64,000 bases of DNA. Origin: Epichloe hybrida (lineage: Eukaryota; Ascomycota; Sordariomycetes; Hypocreales; Clavicipitaceae). This document shows positions 24,532 to 37,507 of the stretch, piece after piece (position 1 is the stretch's first letter; every line of letters begins with the position of its first letter). A model generated the notes under the pieces. The model was not told the origin of the DNA, ran no database searches, and worked only from the letters and a program-made list of their open reading frames with translations. Location: NCBI GenBank assembly GCA_019022495.1, contig JAFEKR010000024.1, positions 868,001 to 932,000 on the forward strand, read 5' to 3'. The position numbers were made by a program, and so were the translations under genes.

Positions 24532-27500
24532 TCAGTCGCTTCGTGCCGTCTTGTCTCCCTCAAGGTGAATCTCAGTTACTGGGTCTGAGGGGTCATCTTT
24601 CGTTCCGTCTCCCAGCTCGGAAAGCACGCCCTGGTTGTCCCACGATGTGCTGCCCTCAAATGGGCCTGCTGGTGCCATGTCCGTGTCTTGTTCCGACAGA
24701 GCTCGACCCCGATCGTCTCCTGACGAATCAAATTGTGCATCATCGCTACCGCAATCTGCTTCGCCAGAGCCAGAGCCAGACCCAGGCCTGGGATCGTCCT
24801 CCAGATTGGTGAAGCTCCAGGCCTGAGTCATGTCCAACGGCTTGGATCCCGCCGTCTGATAATTGCCATCGTCCTCAATGCTACGACGGATGGTACTGCT
24901 GTTGTATGTGGAAAGTCCGTCATCTTCCTCCCCATCCTCATCTTCACCGCTCAGCCCTCGTAATGATGTCACCGTCGTCCTGGTCGAACGCTGCTGCGCG
25001 GCATTCTCATCGCCAGACTCGTGTGCCTCGTTGTCCGAGTGCTCAGCGTCAAACTTTTCAAACATTTTCTTGTATCTCGGACCACCGAGAGGCCCACTGC
25101 TCCTGCGACGGTAAAAGAGCAAATATGCGGCACTAGTAATGACTGACGTAGGGTCTGATACTACGTGCACTGAGGAGTCTGAAGATCAAAAAATCAGAAG
25201 GCTTCTCAACGATGAATGTGCAAGTTATCAAGTAAACACACGTACCATTGTAGTTGTACCATCGCCCATCAACAAAGTTTCTGGCGTATGCTGTGTAATG
25301 TCCGCCTCCTAGACCACCGTAATGATCATCCACGGCAATCAAGTCGTAGATCTCGGCCTTGCCGTCCTCCTTCTGAATGACTCTTGAAGTAAGATCGAGG
25401 CCTTCAATGGGGAAGTCAACAAGAACATCCAGCTTGTCGCGACGCCATCCAGAGCTGCTGAAGCGTTTGAGATGAACCACCAAAATGTCCGGGGTCTTCC
25501 ACAGGTCAAATAGTTTACTGGCTCTTCTATGCTCTTTGCATCGAGGACAATACCACATGTCTTGTTCGGAGAGGATCTCTGCACGCTCAAACTCGTCGAG
25601 ACATTCCTCAAGTGTGATGCCACGAGTGCGTCGTGTAACTCGTCGACGTTGGACAGACTTCAACGCAGGATCGTGCAGGGTTTCCAGGTCCACAAACGTC
25701 CGGCCTCCCTGTGCTGCATCAGATTGCTTGGTGCTGTTTCCAAACACCGTGTCCCAGGCTTCTTCGCTCCAGTCAACGACAATGCCCTCAAATAGCCGGA
25801 TCAATGGTCCCCCGTCAGCGATGGCGGGTGGCATGGGCTGGGGAGCTGCCGCAACTGCTCTCTGCGCGAGTTTGCTTGTTTGGGATTGTTTCTCACGTCG
25901 CTGGGCCGCCTTCTTCACATGTGGTCTGCGACCTTTGGACTTTTTGCGGCCGCCAGCACCGAACTTGGTGGCATTTTTACCGGGTCGACCGTGAAACTTG
26001 GCGCATCGTAAGCAATCTGGTATTTGCAGCAAAGTGGGAAAAGGGGATGCCAAAAGGGGCGGAAAGAGGAGCAGGAGAACAAGGGCAATTCATACCTTGA
26101 CGACAGGCTGTGGGTCCTCTTCGCTGGACTCCTCCGTCATTCTTGTATGTGACAACTCTGTTGCAGCAGCTTGCCCCTCCTCTGCCTCTGCCTCATCGCC
26201 GCTCTCTTCGTTCCCGGAGCCCGTACCGTTGGAGCCTTCTGGGCTCCCCTCATCACCATCCTTGACGCTAGGCTCGGGAATGCGGTCAGCGAGCTTGGGC
26301 AGGGTTCTTGTGTTATCGACACCCGACCATCCGGTGGGCACAGGACCGTCGGAATCGTTTTTGAAGTAGCACAGCTCAAAGAGGTTCTGCAACTCCGGAT
26401 TCAGGAACACGTTGGGGTTGGTCCACTTTGGTGCCTCCGTGTTGAAGTGCTTGAGAATCTTAACCGCATGGGGGGAAGGGCTGGCGTCATGTTCGGCCGC
26501 TTCTTTCATGGTGATATCAATCATATCATCCTCGCCTTCGACGGACTGGGCAGCAATCTTACTGTCACCCGAGGAATCGACGTCTGACGCACTAGCAACA
26601 ACCATGTCTCCATCGATGCCATCAGAGGCGTCCGATTCCTGCACATCCTTGAATTTGGACCACGTGGAGAATGTAGCAACCTTTTGCAGAATTTTGCGCT
26701 GTATAGACTCATAATTGGAAGCCTCCTCTCTCGTCAAGGTGATGAAATGTGGCGGAGATACGCCTTCGGCTCCGCGACCCACGACTTGCGGTCTTCGATG
26801 CAGAACTGGCACCACCATGTTGTCACATTCTTCTTCATCCCATTCAGCCGACTCTGGCGGAGTGTCAATATCCAACATGGATCGAAATTTCCTTTGGCGT
26901 CTCTTGCTGGGCCAGTTTGTGGGAACTGTTTCCAGCTCGTGGATCGTCGGTGTATCGGAGTTCTGGATCTCTTCCGAGACATCTTGATTGTTGTCATAGA
27001 TTTTGAAGAATTTATCCTTGAACTCTTCTGCACCCATAAGTCGCTCAACAGGCACACCAGTTTTATCAGAAAGGAACTGCTTGAGCGACTCGATTGAGCT
27101 GTGCTTTGATAGCTCCACCTCGATCTTGACGGGAACGTCATTGAGAGGGAAAAACTTGACGGACCTCGACCACATGTTTTCCAGCGGCAGTGGGAGGGTC
27201 AGGTTGTTGAAGGGATCAAAAGTGATACTGATCTTGCCACACTCGGGGCACTTCAATGTGGACTTGTAAAGACCAGTGAAGAGGTCCGCAATGACTGAAT
27301 CGTCTCTGCGACAGGTAATGTCCCATACCTCGTCAGCCATCTCTTTGATGGCCGCCGGATTATTGATCATGTCGTCAGTAGAATCAGGCTTTTCAATGTA
27401 TGGCTTCTTCTTGACCCTGCTTAAATCCTCCTGGAGAGCGTCCAGTAGGAACCCCAAGAACTCCTGAGAGTCTTGCTGGCTCCAACCTGAAAAGGTAGGC

Positions 27501-29464
27501 CGACAGCGGCCAACAGTCGCCTTGAAGTCTCGAGGGCTGACGGAGCCGCGGCTTTCTTCGTAGATCTCGCGCAGAAGACCACCATAGGCACTCGCTACCC
27601 TGCCCTCGAATCCGAGCACATTTGTCTTGTTGATCTCATTGATATATGACTCGGTCAGGAAGTACTTGGTGAGTTCTTCAACACTCCGAACACATTGAAG
27701 CGCAGAGTTCATATAGCATGTATTGCCAAGATTGTGAAGTCCGACAGCGCCGGTACTCTTGCCGTGGCGCTTCTTCTGCACCCGGCCACGTGTCACGGGA
27801 CCATCAGGGGTTGGACTACTTCGATTGCTGTTGGTCTTGGAAGACATTGCGCTGACGGCAAGACGAGGCGGCCCAGCCTTCTCGGTTTTGAGGCGGCCCG
27901 TATAGTTGCTGACGAAGGCATTCCCAATTACCTCGTCCAACACCAAGGTCTGATCAGTCGTCAAATCATAGTGTCGCAGAGTGGACTGACCATTGAATTT
28001 TTCATTCGCAGTGCAGTCGATTAGCGGCACAGAGGCTTTTGAATCGCGAACCTGCGAGAAGGAGGCAATATCGACCAACAAAGTCGGCCAGATGGGCCGG
28101 CTCGCTGCTTCGCCTTGTACTCGCCCTGGAGAGTCCGGGGGCGTGAGAGCAGACGAAGAGTCGGGCTCTTGCTTTGTCACCTGTACTGTAGCTGGGACGG
28201 TAAAAAGGCGCACCTTGCGTTCCAGGTTTATTCCAGCAAGCGACTTGATTTCCCTCAAAAAAGATTGGGCATGTGCAGTCGAGCTTCTAACCAGGACCAG
28301 AGGGGGTGGGTTCTTGGCCTTGAGGGACTGTTCAATGGGTATGGTGCTGACATCTGACCAAAGTCGATGAACATGGAAGATTGGCGGGTGAAATTCGTAA
28401 AGAATATTGGCGGGTGCCTGTTTGCTATCGGCCGTGTTGACGGCTTTGCGGGCAATGGGTTCCTGACCCTTTTTGATGCCGTACCAGTCCATGACTAACT
28501 TCCATGCATCTTCTGGAAATAGTTCAAACGACTCGAGCCCAGTCCCGGGGACAAGGCGTACGAATTGCTTGCCGCTCGAGTCTTGTATTACCTCTTGCAC
28601 AATGTCTGAATTGTCGACTGGGCCCAACGGACGAGAGCCCTCCGAGTCTGTTGTCTCAGATTTGGATCCAGTTTGCAGAGCAAGAGCCTTATCAACCCAG
28701 GTCCTTGACACCAGGTAGGCCACGCTGCCTTCCTGCACTGGTGCATCAGCGAACGCTTTAAGCAGCCTTTTGATCATCTTTACTTGTTCCAACAACGGAG
28801 GAGGTGCTACATTGCTACTGTCAGTCACTCGCTTACGTATTCTTGGTGCGGTTCCTCACTCTGAACCCATCGGTAGAATCATCTTACATTGAGACGATGG
28901 CGCTTCCTGCCCATTCACATCGGGAGCATCGAGACTCATGGCCCTAGGAAGCTGGCTTGACGAAATATCCGTCTCTTGACCGCTGTGGGAGCTATCCGTC
29001 TCCACTGCACTGCCATTCTTGCTGGGAGCTCCGCCAGAGTCCATACTTGAAGCTGTTCTTTTCAGTGGCGAGGAAGACCGATGGGGCAGTTCAGCATCGC
29101 CGTTCATAATGGCCCTTCTTGAGACAGAAAAGGGTGACTGGCTTCTGCCTGCGAACCTAGCAGAGCCAGTCTCGTCTCCTCCTTGATCACTGTCGAGAGA
29201 CAGCTCAGCGTAAGCCGAGGCGCAGGGTGAAGAGGCAACAGATGACGCGTAGTCGGAGGAAACGAGGACGGCGGCGTGGTTTTGCAAGCGCGGGGGCAGG
29301 CTCGAAGCGGGCAGCGAATCCGGGCGTGAGTAACGAGGGGCAGAGGCGTCGTGAACGAGTCCAGAATCGAAGGATCCGGCGGCGGCGAAGGAGAGAAGAG
29401 GATCGTCGTCGGGCTCGCACGAGGGCAGAACGGAGTCGGGAGAGGGTGAGCTGGTGGATTTCAA
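24532..29464 (-). CDS. UBP12: Ubiquitin carboxyl-terminal hydrolase, UBP12/USP4-15 type
   Basis: Cysteine protease that removes ubiquitin from target proteins. Exons: 5' exon down to 28888, then 28806-26096, 25996-25246 and 25178-24532; about 1,360 residues. After a Ser-rich disordered N-terminus comes a DUSP-like domain (LLKAFADAPVQEGSVAYLVS, then WVDKAL). The Cys box is GLHNLGNTCYMNSALQC (near 27720), zinc-binding Cys pairs are in KCPECGK and WYCPRCKEH, and the His box is GGLGGGHYTAYARN (near 25300). A long acidic insertion splits the catalytic domain, as in USP4/15. The C-terminal 180 residues are acidic. The true start is unresolved: the frame is open upstream to about 29560 without an in-frame ATG, and the first in-frame ATG is at 29107. 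The 26095-25997 intron is chosen for frame continuity and is the least certain. Confidence 0.9.
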
Positions 29465-30659
29465 ATCTTCCTTGGTCGAGGGTGACGGACAGGCAAGCTT
29501 TCTCTTCTTTGAGGAAGACGTCTTGACAGTGAGCTGCGCGGGCAGCTCGGAAGCAAAGGCTGATGGATGATGCCGGCGGAGGAAGACGCCAAGTGTCGCA
29601 GGTGAAGACGTGATGGAGAAGCCTCAAGCATCAGTGAACAGCCTGGGGCGAATTTTGGCGGTGTTCGTGGGCAAGCAGGAGTAAGAACTGTAAGAACAGG
29701 AGGAATTGCAGATTGGATCAGACCAACGGCATGCCACCCAACAAGGACAAGAAAGAGGGCGGGTGCAACGTAATAATGAATGGTGCGGGTCCGTAGGCGC
29801 CCCACAGGGTTGACAGGGCTGGACTCGTCTGGGAGAAGGGAGAAGAGAAGGGGGGGCCGACAACTTGAAAATGGAAAAAAAAAATTGGAAAAAAAAAAAT
29901 TCAAAATTGAAGCAACCCCCTCCTACCCCAACCCAAGTTGGTGAGAGTCGCCTTGTGGGCCGCCCTTGGTCCTTTGACTCTCTGTATCTAGATGTGCCTG
30001 CGTCGCAAACATGACGTGACATGAGAACGCAGTTGACGTCTCATTGCTCACGCAGCCTGTTGTTGTCTCCTGAACGGTTTTCCCCACTGCACGGTAGCGG
30101 GACCTCATTGGTTGGCCGGCCCTGACACTCTCCGGCGTTTCGTTTTTCTAAAAGTCAAGTCTTGGACTCAAGTCGGCTCGTGCGGATTCATCACAGCTAG
30201 GTAATCGAGTAACAACAATGCATTCAGTGCTCTATACGTGTTCCAAAGCCCTGTTGGACCGGACCATGACGCTTTTCTATCCAACTAGCACTGCACTCAC
30301 TATACGCCAGCTACTTCATCATGCAAAATGCACGACTCATTGCCGAGTCCAACAAACTGTAAGTCTAGCATTCACCATGCTTATCCAGTATGCTTGGCAG
30401 AGCCTTCTGCAGACAAACCTCCTGCTTCTTGTTGCCGTCGCCGGTGCTGTCTGTCCATACACAGCTCTTCTCTCACAAGCACTCTCGTCCTGTACACGTC
30501 GACATTGAGCAAATCGCACCCACGGCACATTGTATATATTCATTAGGGGGGTTTTTTTTTATCCCCTGTTCGTCTGTCCCAGATGTTCTTTGCTTTGTTT
30601 GAGAATCGTCTTCTTTGACATTTGTTCCCCCTGAGCTGTATGTTGTGTGAAAGCCGCCT
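29465..30659. other. Intergenic region between UBP12 and STE23-like genes
   Basis: The left part should hold the missing first exon or 5' UTR and promoter of the UBP12-type gene; the right part the 3' UTR of the STE23-like gene. A-rich tracts lie at about 29875-29900. No other gene is supported. Confidence 0.45.
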
Positions 30660-33600
30660 TCACAATTTGGCGTCTGATTCTTCGAACTCGCTAATCTCCT
30701 TGACGGGCCGAGCACCAGAACTGGCCAGGAGACCGGCCTTGTATTGGCGGACGTCTGTGATCTCTTGGGCTGTGTCAACAGCAGAAACGCCACTGGTCGA
30801 TCCATCGGCCACCTCACTGTGCGCAGCCTGGCTAAGCCCGATTTTCTTGATGTCCTCGAGAACTTCCTTTGACTTATCAGAGGCAAGAGACTTCTCGCTC
30901 TCCAAGTAGGCCTGAAGGAGGTCAATGCTCTGTCGTTTCTCTTGCGGTACATCCTTCAACCCATGCTCTTCCAAGATGTTGATGATTTTGGTGTCGAGCT
31001 CGCCTGCGCCGCGGGCCTTGAGGTGAACCGAGATTCGCGCGCGAGTGGGCGAGGAGGGGCTGAAGTAGGTGTCGAAAAACTCCTTCATTTCTGCCTTGGT
31101 GAGGTTCTTGACGTGGGCTGCGTCTTGTTGGGCTGTTGTCCGATAGTTAGTCGAAGGTCAAGGGACTTGGAGGTCCTTCTATAAACACCCATGTGCAGGC
31201 AGATGCGGTGAAAATCAAAAGAGAGGGGAGGAACTTGACTGACCTTGTTCAAAGTCATAAAACTCGGTGGAAATTTGAGCCCAGTGAAGTGAGGATTCCT
31301 GGTCAAGATTTCGCAGCTTCTCCAGTCGTTTGATGATGAGACTTCGCTTATGGCCTTCGAATTCGGATTCACTCATCTTGTCCAGCATATTGCCAAATTG
31401 GGTCAAAAAAGCCTCGATGCGTCCATCGAGGTACTCGGGCGACTTTTCGCTCTGAACCAGGAACCGAAGGCCGCAAGTGGTTGCAAAGTTGCGCAAGCCT
31501 GAGAATACAATGTATCCAAGTTGTTCCTTTGTTCTAAGCTGATCGAAAGCAGGTTCGTGTATCATCTGGTCGACGAGGAGAGTTTTGGCTCGGACCTGAC
31601 GATCACCTCGATCGCCGACGTAGAACCAAGATTCAATGCAGTGGTTGACATTGGCGGGATCTCTGAGCTCTTTCTTGTATACAAAATTGGAGCCACGGGG
31701 AAGTATGAGAGATCGGATGATGGGCCACTGAGACCGAGGCAAAATGCGAGGCTTCAACGTGGACTCGACCATGTCTGTTACCTTTAGGGCATCGCCCCTG
31801 TACATGTTACCGTGTGCATACACCTCAATGTACAGCTGGGCCAGCATCTGCTTGTGGAATAGGCCAACAGCTTCTGCGGTAATGTTCTGGAGCTCTGCTG
31901 CCATCTCTTCCACAACATAGACTCGCTCTGAGTTGAGCCACGACAAGTAGTCGCCGACTTGCTGGTATGATGACTGGAGCTGCCAGTTGTCGTAGCCCCG
32001 TGTGAGCCGTTCCTTGACGATGTCGAATCGATCGTTCTTGATACTGAGGTCTCGGATAGTGACAGCGACTTGCTCTAGCAAGACGGGCAGTTTGTCATTG
32101 TATCCAGAGATGTCTAGGAATAAGCCTCGCGAATCCAGCGTCACCGTGTATTGGAGACCCGCGAGCTCCGCATCATAAGAATACTCCTCAAGCGCGTCTC
32201 GGACAAGCTCGGTGAAGAGCCTCGCCTTGACGCTGTTCTCGGCGGAAGCAAAGATGATGGGATTCTTCAAGCTGACAATGACATTGGCTTTGGGGACCCA
32301 GAAGGTGTCGTCCTTTTTCCACCAAGTGCGAGCACCGTCATCGTTGCGCAAGACACGCGGGGCCAGAGCAGGCTGCGCAACCTCCTTCTTCTCGACCTCA
32401 AGCTTATTAGGGATGAAGTTGTTCTTGTGAGGCAGATGGAGGTCTGGGAGCCGATCGGCCTTGGACATTCGAATGGCTGCTTCCAGCTCCGTCATGAGCT
32501 CCTCGGGGATCCTCTGGAATCGGTACTCAGTCCCGTACCATTTCTCCTTCTTATCCCAATTGCCTGGGAAGCTACGGGAGACAATAGTCATCTTGAGATT
32601 TTCCGGTCGCACCTTGTCCAAAGCCCTGGCAATGGCCGAGGCGTCAAACGTCCGCAGACGGCTATGCCCGCTGAGCAGCCACTCGCGGGGTAGGGGCTTC
32701 TGCATCACGGAGCTGGTTCGGCTGGTGAAACGACTTGCTGGGGTTTTTTGTCGGAACTTGAAGTCCACGTCAGCCATGCCCTTTTGCTCCTCAAATATCC
32801 ATTCTTGTGGGGGAGACTCTCGCAGCATGGCGACGTATTGAAAAAAGATTTTGGCAATTTCTGGATAATGTTTCAGACCCTGCGATTGAGGTTAGCAGTT
32901 GCCCAAGGTCTTGTTGGAGGCGAGGCAGAACACAAACCTCCTCAGTCAACCTGACTTGAACGTCAAAGATGCCAGGCGTTCCAGGGCAGACGGGATATGC
33001 GCCGGCGGAAAGGCTATTAGCCCAACCCTTGCTCTTCACATATGACATGATACTTCCGGGTCCTTCATGGCCGATCAGATGGCTGATATATCTGCTCGGC
33101 TGGGATTCGTAAAGCGCCTCCTCATCGATGAAGGGAAAGATGAGGTTCAGCTCTCTCGAGTCCATGACAGGTTTGGCGAAGCACTGTGTGCCGAGGTCGG
33201 CCTCACGGAATGGCTCCTCATCCGTCCATCTGTTTGGCGGCAGATTCTTGTTTTCAATACCCGAGAACAGCTCGACAACCCACTTTTGTAATACATCCAA
33301 GGACTCGCGGCCGAGGACAACCAGCTTCATCCGGTTGGCGGAGTAGTGCTTGTCATGAAACTCGATAAACTTTTCGCGAACGTTGATGCCTTGCGATTCC
33401 GGCAATGTCTTGAGGACCTCCAAATTGCCCGTGGAAAAGTGACAGTACGGGTGCTTGGGGTTGGACAGAGACTTCTCCAGCTGGTGCAGGCGCCATGTGT
33501 CGTTCTGCAGATTCTTCTTATTCTCCGAGTCCACGGCGCGAAGCTCTCTGTCCAACGTGCTCGGGAGGAACAACGGCTCAATAAAAAACTGCGCGAAGCG

Positions 33601-34121
33601 GTCCAGGGCGCCACGGAGCGGTGAGGGATTAGCATCCGAAGGGTTTTCATCATTGGCAGGTTTAGCCGCGACTTCAAAATAGTAATTAGTAGAGGTAGAG
33701 GCGGTGTATGCATTGGAGCTACCAGAGTTGGCCGACAAGTATTGGCTGTACTCGTTCTCAACAGGAAACTTCTTGGTGCCCATGAAAAGAAGCTGTATTC
33801 ATCAAGATGGCACATCAGTCTATGGGTACATACGATGGGGTGGGCATGAGGACCCGGATGGGTTCATCAACTTACATGCTCCACGGCATGGGCCATGCCT
33901 GGCATTCCATCTTCGTCGCTGAAGTTTCCGACATTGACATCAAGGGCGGCACTGGCCTTGTCGGTCTCGGGATCGTGGACCAGCAAGGCCTCCAAATCGT
34001 TCTCAAGGCGGACAACGCGGTAATCACGGTCATCGAGGGACGGTTTCTCGAGAGAATTGGTCAAGAGCACGACCGGCGCATGACGGCCGGTCTCCATGCC
34101 CGAGAGCTGCGCGGGAGGCAT
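30660..34121 (-). CDS. STE23: Insulin-degrading-enzyme-type M16 metallopeptidase (STE23-like)
   Basis: Zinc peptidase that cuts small peptides inside a closed chamber; yeast Ste23 acts in a-factor maturation. Exons 34121-33876, 33792-32938, 32879-31244 and 31132-30660 give 1,069 aa, near the usual 1,000-1,030. The inverted zinc motif HAVEH (HxxEH) sits at the end of exon 1 and is continued by LLFMGTKKFP after an 83-nt intron. Family marks follow: SANSGSSNAYTASTSTNYYFEV, AVDSENKKNLQND with the third zinc ligand Glu, HLIGHEGPGSIMSYVKSKGWA and RTKEQLGYIVFSG. I took the ATG at 34121 (MPPAQLSGM) as the start. The frame is open upstream through an Arg/Ala/Ser-rich stretch made by a 12-bp direct repeat, which would look like a mitochondrial presequence only if an upstream ATG existed; none is seen in frame. 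Confidence 0.94.
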
Positions 34122-34739
34122 GGTATGGTTGCGACGAGTCCCAGGCCACAGAAGACGGGATGCAGGACGGGATGCAGGACGGGATGCAAGACGCAGAGGA
34201 GGGATTGAAGAAGGGGTCCTGGCCGGCGATGGGAAGGATTGTGAATTTCGCAACTCGGTGCCGGAGGACAGCCGGTCCGTCAAGTTGTTGGTGGGGTCAA
34301 AGTAGTGGCTGCGCGCGTGCGGGCGTCACCCAGTGGTCGATGGGTCTGTGCGATGGTGTGTGCCCGTAAGGTGTAGCCGTAGCAAAGGTAAGTACAGGTA
34401 ATGGCATGCCACTCACTACAGTAGTGAACGAGATGCCCCCCCATCGGCTGAGGACGACGCAGAGAGGCGATCTGGGTTTGGCGGAGGAGGTGGTGCCGGC
34501 AGTTTGGTGACGCGAAGGAGGGGGCGAGGGAGGAAGTGGGAAACTATGATGAGGGAGAAGAAGCTTGGTGCTGGCTGGCTGATATCAGTGCTATCATGTA
34601 TGTATACGTCCGTAAAAGCTGGCAAAACCGCCGGTTGGAAGAGGTGCAGTTGGCAAGGGACGCAAGGGACCCGTTGTCTCTGGGCCGACCGCCAATGTCT
34701 GAATGGACGGGGATCGTTGCCGTCGGTTGCCTTTGCCTT
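34122..34739. other. 5' flank of the STE23-like gene
   Basis: Promoter and 5' UTR region. It includes three copies of a gggatgcaggac direct repeat at about 34155-34192. No other gene is supported. Confidence 0.45.
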
Positions 34740-34860
34740 TGCTTTTTTTTGTCTTTGCCCTTGTCGTTGTCGTTGCCGCTGTCGTTGCCGCTGTCGTTGC
34801 CGCTGTCGTTGCCGCTGTCGTTGCCTTTGTCTTTGTCGTCGTAGCCGAGGCCGTAGCCGT
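34740..34860. repeat. GTCGTTGCCGCT minisatellite
   Basis: About five tandem 12-bp units of the type gtcgttgccgct, flanked by degenerate ctttgcctttg units. The number of identical units is small and they are in direct contact without spacers, so it is a minisatellite rather than a CRISPR-like array. It produces long Gln/Arg-rich and Val/Ala-rich spurious frames on opposite strands. Confidence 0.85.
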
Positions 34861-37507
34861 TGCCGCTGTGGGAAGGCGTGAGGAGAAGAACAACGACGAT
34901 GTGTTATATGGAGCGCGGGTTGCAATGCCGGCCGGCAAGACTGATAGGTCCTGACAGTGCGATGAACAAATGCAATCAGGCTCTGACTCGCACACCGACT
35001 CGGAACTGGGCGTCGACGAGTGGCAGGCAGAACGGACGTGCTGCCAGGTGCGGTGAGTGATTGGAGCAGCGGCAAAGGAGATGCAGACAGACAGGCAGAC
35101 AGACAGACAGCTCTTGCTGAGGCGGCTCGTTCAATGCTCCCGGCACAGAACAGAACAGTGATTGTGTGTCCCTTGTTCTTGATCAACAAGAGCAACGAAG
35201 GAGAGCGATTAGAGATTAGAGATTAGAGATGGCCAGGTTACCCTTGTCCCAAGCTGGTGTTGTAGTACGGATCCGTGCATGTACATGTACATAATGTTCT
35301 GCAGTTCCCAGAAATGGCCAGAAGTGGCCAGAAGTGGCCAGAAATGGGATGGGTAGATGGATGGAGTGGATGGGGCAGATTGATACGATTGATACGTCAA
35401 GCCCTGGTACCTGGCACCTAGAGAGGTCGCCATTGGATTGGCTGGCTGGCTGCAAGTTGCAACGTCGTACAATACGTTGCGAAGTTCTTGTCATGGCTTC
35501 TGCCCTTGGTGCTTGCAAGTTGATCCTTGCTCCCTCCTCCCCCGGACCCTGACCCAACATACATACGCGCGTACTACTCTGTGCTTTGTGCGCTGTACTA
35601 CGGATCCGTACGGATTACCAAACTTCGTACGGAGTACGACATATCGAGCACGCACTGAGCCACATGTTCCGCCCGTCCGGAACAAGGAGGGTGCGGCCTT
35701 GCAGATGCGGCTGAGCGGTCTTGTTGAGCCCACGTCCGTCACGCACGGAATTTATGTACATGTACCACCATACGTACCATCATCGCCAAAGTACTCTCTC
35801 TGTGCATACGATGCACGGCGCGTGCACACCACAAGCTCGCAAACAACCTTGTTCGCGCTACCGGTACGTCACCCGCGCCATCAAGTGCCATGAAAACGAC
35901 ATATAACATATCATCCGTAGGAGCATCCATCAATAATTACCGAGCAAGCGCGGCTTTTTGTTGAATCCCTGCCGTCTCGCCTCGAGAGTTCTTCTTACTT
36001 TAACCGGCAATCCCTTGCTTCGTCTGGGCTGTGTGTGTCTCTACATGCGTCGATGAAGTCGCAGTCGGACTTTGAAACTGTTTGCCCGGCCTTATTGAGT
36101 ATCGCGAATGCACCACCGCCATGCAGATGGTGTGCATATTTCTGAAGCTCCAAATGGTCACATGTGTACCAAGCCATCGACTGGCTCAATAGCGTAGCCG
36201 GGCTTGAGGAGTCCTCGACGGTGAGCATGGTGGACTGGGTTTCATCAACCTTTGCTTAGAAGTATTCTATACTTATCCAAGGACAAAGTCACTTTGAAGT
36301 GATGGTTCTGGGAGAAATCCTCTGAAATGATCTGGGCGTAATACATGCAATCCAATCACTCGTTTCCTCACTCGAGTGCGAGTGTAAGTAAGCTGGGAAA
36401 CTCAGTGTCAATACGTTTGCACGCATTTTGAACACAAAAGCGTCGGAAGACTCGTCAAAAAGGTGATGAGATAGCGCTGAAAATTGCCCCCACGGGCTAT
36501 TCTCGATATGTTTATGCCGTCATCGTCCGCACCCGCGTCTTTTGTTTGTCATTGTCACACCGGAACCTCGTTCGTGGTTGGGTTGGGCCAAACATTCAGT
36601 CCTTTGTTTGCTCGACTACGCGAACCTTGAAACAAGGCCATCGTACTCAAGGATGACTCTGCGAGGCTGCAGACCCTTGTAGGCTTGCAAATAGCCAATT
36701 AAGATGGTTACTTTGTGGTTTGGTCTCGCGAAACGAAAGAGTTCTCGCATCGTGTGGTTCATTATCGAAAGTTACGGGCACCAAAGGCTCAGCTAACTAG
36801 GCTTGTTTATTTGCGTGATCGATCGATCCTATTGCTGGTCTCCAAGTGGTTGTGACGGAGCCAAGCAGCCCCCCCAAAAATGGTCGTCTATTGTCTGCGT
36901 TGCTTTAGGTTTAGCCACTTCTTTGATGGTGAGAGTGGTTCATGCAAATTCTACACCCGCTTACCATGAGCAGGCTTGCTGGTCGCAGTCGATTGTATTT
37001 GCGGTATACATCTCTCTGGGTATTGGTTTTGAGAGCTTGCCAATGAATAGTCAAGAGGCCACGGAATCATCACCAAAGAGCATCAAATCGAGGCTTGTGC
37101 ATGACTTACAATGCTGCTCGGCATGTCGTTTAAAAAGCAAACGTCATGCAGTTCAATAATTGCCCTGACCCTAAGCCCGCCAAGACGACTGCATCGATCC
37201 GAGGCCATCTGGAACCTGTCGCAGCTTTCCGGTTCGGTCAAAGGTTGAATTAAGATAGTTTCTTTCAAGTCATCGCTTTGTGCTTGAGTCATAATTATGC
37301 GGAAAACACATGAAAAATATGGAGAAGTCAATGCGACTCCATGGCTCTTTCAGAAATCTCATAGCCGAATCCAGAATATTGTGCTACGACTCCGCAACTT
37401 CAGCAGCAACACAGCCTGACACAAACTAACACTTGCTGGTGCTACTTATTCTTCGGCAGGCGTGATATTATCGAGTAAACATTGCAAGTCGAACATCAAG
37501 TTTCGGC
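34861..37507. other. 2.6-kb intergenic region, no secure gene
   Basis: Short repeats: (agac)n at about 35085-35110, a gccagaagtg direct repeat at about 35308-35346, and TACGGAGTA/TACATGTA palindromes at about 35265-35292 and 35598-35640. Two minus-strand frames, 37083-37331 and 35995-36228, have protein-like composition. The first reaches a GTAAGTC donor-like site at about 37110. I could not connect them into a gene. Confidence 0.4.

Noticed and set aside
34740..34860. CRISPR-like array
   Set aside because: The 12-bp units are in direct contact with no unique spacers, and the genome is eukaryotic; this is a minisatellite.
34416..35195. 259-codon Gln/Arg-repeat protein
   Set aside because: Most of it is translated minisatellite; the opposite strand is equally open.
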